Of a DNA stretch of 64,000 nucleotides, positions 61,556 through 64,000 are shown in pieces. Source of the stretch: Pseudomonas japonica (GTDB lineage Bacteria > Pseudomonadota > Gammaproteobacteria > Pseudomonadales > Pseudomonadaceae); contig NZ_FZOL01000002.1 of the NCBI RefSeq assembly GCF_900188455.1, positions 423,293 to 487,292 of the forward strand, written 5' to 3'. A model generated the notes under the pieces. It saw only the letters and a list, made by a program, of their open reading frames with translations. It was not told the DNA's origin and did no database searches. Within the stretch, counting starts at the first letter, position 1; every line of letters begins with the position of its first letter. The translations under genes and the position numbers were made by a program.

Positions 61556-62518
61556 GTGCGTAAGTCATTGATGCGTATGACATTGCGTCAATTGCAGATC
61601 TTCAATGAGGTGTGCGATTTGCGCTCTTACAGCCGCGCCGCGGAGGAAATGGCGCTGACACAACCCGCCGTTAGTCTACAGATTCGCCAGCTCGAAGAGC
61701 TGGTGGGGCAGCCACTGTTCGAGTACGTCGGCAAGAAACTCTACCTCACCGAGGCCGCCGAAGCCTTGCAGCGCGCCAGCCGGGACATTTTCGGGCGCCT
61801 GGAAAGCCTCGACATGCAGCTCTCGGACATGCAGGGCTCGTTGCAGGGCCAGTTGAAGCTGGCCGTGGAGTCCAGCGCCAAGTATTTCGTGCCACACCTG
61901 TTCGCGGCGTTCAAGAAGCTGCACCCGGAGGTCAACCTGACCCTGACCGTGGTCAACCGTGCCCAGGCCATTCGCCGTCTTTCCGACAACCGCGACGACC
62001 TGATCATCATGTCGATGGTCCCCCAGGACATGGGCCTGGAGTTCCTGCCGTTCCTCAACAACCCCATCGTCGCCGTCGCCCCGCCGGATCATCCGCTGTG
62101 CCGGATGGAGCGCCTGCGCCTGCAGGACCTGGAACCGCATACCCTGCTGATCCGCGAGCAGGGCTCGGGCACGCGCAAGGCCTGCGAGGAATACTTCAAG
62201 GAGAAGCGCGTGCACTTCACTCAGACCCTGGAAGTCACCTCGGCCGACGCTCAGCGCGAATGCGTCATTGCCGGTCTTGGTATCGCCCTGCTGACCCGCC
62301 ACGCGTTGAATCTGGAACTGGCCACCGGGGTGTTGCGCGAGCTGCCGGTGGAGGAATTGCCGTTGTATCGAAGCTGGTGCGTGGTGCAGTCCAAGGCCAA
62401 GCGGCAGTCGCCGGTGGCCTTGGCGTTCCTTGCGTTCATCCGCAGCGAACGTGTGCAGATCAGCGGGCTGGTTGAGCGCTTCTCCGGGATTCTGCCGCCG
62501 ACACCTGCCATACGTTGA
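61556..62518 (+). CDS. LysR-family regulator, CbbR-like
   Basis: A 320-residue transcription factor. N-terminal HTH: LRQLQIFNEVCDLRSYSRAAEEMALTQPAVSLQIRQLEELVG. The effector domain resembles CbbR/CysB-type regulators. It diverges from the pyruvate carboxylase operon and is the natural candidate to regulate it. The start is GTG at 61556 with GGGG upstream; ATG at 61577 is an alternative that would lose seven residues. The end overlaps the convergent small gene by 59 bases. Confidence 0.92.
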   Translation: MRKSLMRMTLRQLQIFNEVCDLRSYSRAAEEMALTQPAVSLQIRQLEELVGQPLFEYVGKKLYLTEAAEALQRASRDIFGRLESLDMQLSDMQGSLQGQLKLAVESSAKYFVPHLFAAFKKLHPEVNLTLTVVNRAQAIRRLSDNRDDLIIMSMVPQDMGLEFLPFLNNPIVAVAPPDHPLCRMERLRLQDLEPHTLLIREQGSGTRKACEEYFKEKRVHFTQTLEVTSADAQRECVIAGLGIALLTRHALNLELATGVLRELPVEELPLYRSWCVVQSKAKRQSPVALAFLAFIRSERVQISGLVERFSGILPPTPAIR

Positions 62519-62678
62519 AGTCTTTCAGGTCGGGGAAGTCGGCGATGTCCTGGAGCAGGCGGCGCTGTTCGGAATAGCTTTCGATCGCGCGGCGGAATTC
62601 CATGCGACGCTGGTCCTTTTCCTGCTGCTTGCGGGATTTGGCGCTGGGTTGATACGAGCCATCGAGTTCACGAGCCAT
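62460..62678 (-). CDS. Small highly charged conserved protein
   Basis: A 72-residue protein rich in Arg, Lys, Glu and Gln (SRKQQEKDQRRMEFRRAIESYSEQRRLLQD), predicted mostly helical. No signal or membrane segment. Function unknown. Its 3' end overlaps the convergent LysR gene by 59 bases. On the minus strand AGGGAGAT precedes ATG, supporting translation. Confidence 0.7.
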   Translation of the reverse strand: MARELDGSYQPSAKSRKQQEKDQRRMEFRRAIESYSEQRRLLQDIADFPDLKDFNVWQVSAAESRRSAQPAR

Positions 62679-62791
62679 TGCATATCTCCCTGATCGAGTG
62701 CGGGAGTTTCAGACTGAAGCGGCAAGTTGACGGTTTGACGGCTGGAGGGTGACAGGGGTGTGAATCGTGATGGCTGGTTGCTTGCTGCGCC

Positions 62792-62873
62792 CCCCGTAGG
62801 AGCTGGCTTGCCTGCGAAAGGATCCTGGGGACCGCTACGCGGTCCTTTCGCAGGCAAGCCAGCTCCTACGGGG
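62792..62873. repeat. Well-preserved REPIN
   Basis: Arms CCCCGTAGGAGCTGGCTTGC at 62792 and its complement ending at 62873 pair almost perfectly over ~29 bases. The centre holds GACCGC-TAC-GCGGTC (62830-62844). The good conservation of both arms suggests recent activity. Rest of the gap 62679-62892 shows nothing else. Confidence 0.9.
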
Positions 62874-62892
62874 AATCGCGGACAGCCAGAAA

Positions 62893-63759
62893 TTACTCGT
62901 CGACGTTCTTCAGCGACTTCGGCGACAAACGCAGGCTGCGCAGACTGCGCTTCACGCTCTTCAGGTGATTGACCAGGCTCGGCCCGCGGGCCATGGCTAC
63001 GCCCATCGCCAGCACGTCGATCACCACCAGGTGGGCGATACGCGAGGTCAGCGGGGTGTAGATTTCGGTGTCTTCATGCACGTCGATGGCCAGGTTGACC
63101 GTCGACAACTCGGCCAATGGGGTCTGGCTCGGGCACAGGGTGATGAGGTTGGCGCCACTCTCACGGACGATGTTCGCAGTGATCAGCAGATCCTTGGAAC
63201 GACCGGACTGGGAAATGCACACCGCCACGTCGCCGGGCTTGAGGGTCACCGCCGACATCGCCTGCATGTGCGGGTCGGAGTAGGCCGCGGCACTCAGCAG
63301 CAGGCGGAAGAACTTGTGCTGGGCATCCGCCGCCACCGCGCCGGACGCACCGAAACCGTAGAACTCGACGCGCTGGGCCTGGGCCATGGCGGTCACGGCG
63401 CGCTGCAGGGCCTGGGGATCGAGGTGCTCGCGCACTTCCATCAGGGTGTGCAGGGTGGTGTCGAAGATCTTCAGGCTGTAGTCGGCGACCGAGTCGTCTT
63501 CATGAATCGCGAACTGCCCGAAGCTGGCACCGGCGGCCAGGCTCTGCGCCAGCTTCAGTTTCAGGTCCTGGAAGCCCGAGCAGCCGATGGCCCGGCAGAA
63601 ACGCACGATGGTCGGCTCGCTGATGCCAACGCTGTGCGCCAGGTCGGCCATGGAGCTATGCATGACCGCCGCGGGGTCAAGCAATACGTGGTCGGCAACC
63701 TTGAGCTCCGACTTGCGTAGCAGATGCCGCGACTGGGCGATGTGTTGCAACAGATTCAA
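62893..63759 (-). CDS. hexR: HexR, repressor of glucose catabolism
   Basis: RpiR-family regulator that represses zwf, edd, gap and related genes until KDPG releases it. The 288 residues contain an N-terminal HTH (DLAHSVGISEPTIVRFCRAIGCSGF) and a SIS sugar-phosphate-binding domain (VEFYGFGASGAVAADAQHKFFR, then ISQSGRSKDLL). It diverges from zwf, with a HexR operator in the 103-base gap. ATG at 63759. Confidence 0.95.
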   Translation of the reverse strand: MNLLQHIAQSRHLLRKSELKVADHVLLDPAAVMHSSMADLAHSVGISEPTIVRFCRAIGCSGFQDLKLKLAQSLAAGASFGQFAIHEDDSVADYSLKIFDTTLHTLMEVREHLDPQALQRAVTAMAQAQRVEFYGFGASGAVAADAQHKFFRLLLSAAAYSDPHMQAMSAVTLKPGDVAVCISQSGRSKDLLITANIVRESGANLITLCPSQTPLAELSTVNLAIDVHEDTEIYTPLTSRIAHLVVIDVLAMGVAMARGPSLVNHLKSVKRSLRSLRLSPKSLKNVDE

Positions 63760-63802
63760 TGGCGGGACTCGGTTATGATCGGCTGGCCGGTTGTAGCAAT
63801 CT

Positions 63803-63817
63803 TGTAGTTATACTACA
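63803..63817. promoter_or_regulatory. HexR operator between hexR and zwf
   Basis: The perfect palindrome TGTAGT-TAT-ACTACA matches the HexR consensus TGTARTNNNAYTACA. Located 46 bases before the zwf start, within the probable promoter. Confidence 0.9.
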
Positions 63818-63862
63818 TGACTGGCGAACCGCCCAGCTAAACGAGACAGGAGAGTGGTGGGT

Positions 63863-64000
63863 TTGACTATTCCTTGTGACATTCTGGTCTTCGGCGGCAC
63901 CGGCGATCTGGCCCTGCACAAACTGCTTCCGGCCCTCTACCACCTGTATCGCGAGGGTCGTCTGCACCCCGCTGTGCGGATCGTCGCCCTGGCCCGCAGC
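63863..64000 (+). CDS. zwf: Glucose-6-phosphate dehydrogenase Zwf (partial)
   Basis: Only the first 46 codons are in the window. The protein start MTIPCDILVFGGTGDLALHK contains the NADP-binding motif GGTGDLA of glucose-6-phosphate dehydrogenase. The start is TTG at 63863, preceded by AGGAG at 63848; GTG codons at 63854 and 63857 are in frame but very close to the ribosome site. Oxidises glucose 6-phosphate at the entry of the Entner-Doudoroff and pentose-phosphate routes. Repressed by the divergent HexR. Confidence 0.93.
   Translation, partial: MTIPCDILVFGGTGDLALHKLLPALYHLYREGRLHPAVRIVALARS

Overview
The window is a 64 kb piece of a Pseudomonas chromosome. Gene order (spoT-ridA, exbBD-tonB, oxyR-recG, rubredoxin/rubredoxin reductase, ubiCA, phoBR, pstSCAB-phoU, purEK, aspA, pyruvate carboxylase subunits, hexR-zwf), strong G/C preference at third codon positions and REP/REPIN palindromes (GTAGGAGC...GCTTGC type) all fit this genus. 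The REP style looks more like the P. fluorescens lineage than P. putida, but I cannot name a species. No tRNA, rRNA, insertion sequence, prophage or CRISPR array was seen. It is almost entirely protein-coding, with short gaps.

Layout. 0-16 kb: stringent response (spoT), ridA, a lipoprotein, an SDR enzyme, the TonB energising operon, OxyR, RecG, a YbaK-HDOD fusion, HU, rubredoxin and its reductase, UbiC/UbiA. 15.9-36.4 kb: the phosphate regulon. phoB-phoR lie on the + strand and pstSCAB-phoU on the - strand, with recognisable Pho boxes before phoB, pstC and pstS. Between the two halves sit a CNNM/CorC protein, an M23 peptidase, a 2516-residue Tc-toxin A subunit (20.6-28.2 kb) and a two-domain response regulator. 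36.5-45.5 kb: an MFS carrier, a thioesterase, a hexose-phosphate mutarotase-like enzyme, small envelope proteins, purEK, a small secreted metzincin-like protease, a LysR regulator and aspA. 45.6-56.2 kb: asparaginase, an AraC regulator, an acetylpolyamine deacetylase-like enzyme overlapping a polyamine-binding protein, a MocR regulator divergent from a PaiB-GNAT-GNAT operon, homocysteine methyltransferase and an ABC importer lacking an ATPase. 56.3-64 kb: a hipA-hipB-like module in toxin-first order, the two-subunit pyruvate carboxylase with a divergent LysR gene, a small charged protein, HexR and the start of zwf.

Points that stand out: (1) a dense cluster of DnaA-box 9-mers inside the MocR gene, tightest in the segment encoding its interdomain linker; (2) an orphan TcA toxin gene with a 21-bp in-frame minisatellite, placed between the two halves of the phosphate regulon; (3) a hip module with three related operator-like palindromes upstream; (4) a PhoB-type promoter whose predicted start point falls on the pstC initiation codon; (5) a structured leader before purEK; (6) a gene whose start codon abuts the terminator hairpin of its upstream neighbour.
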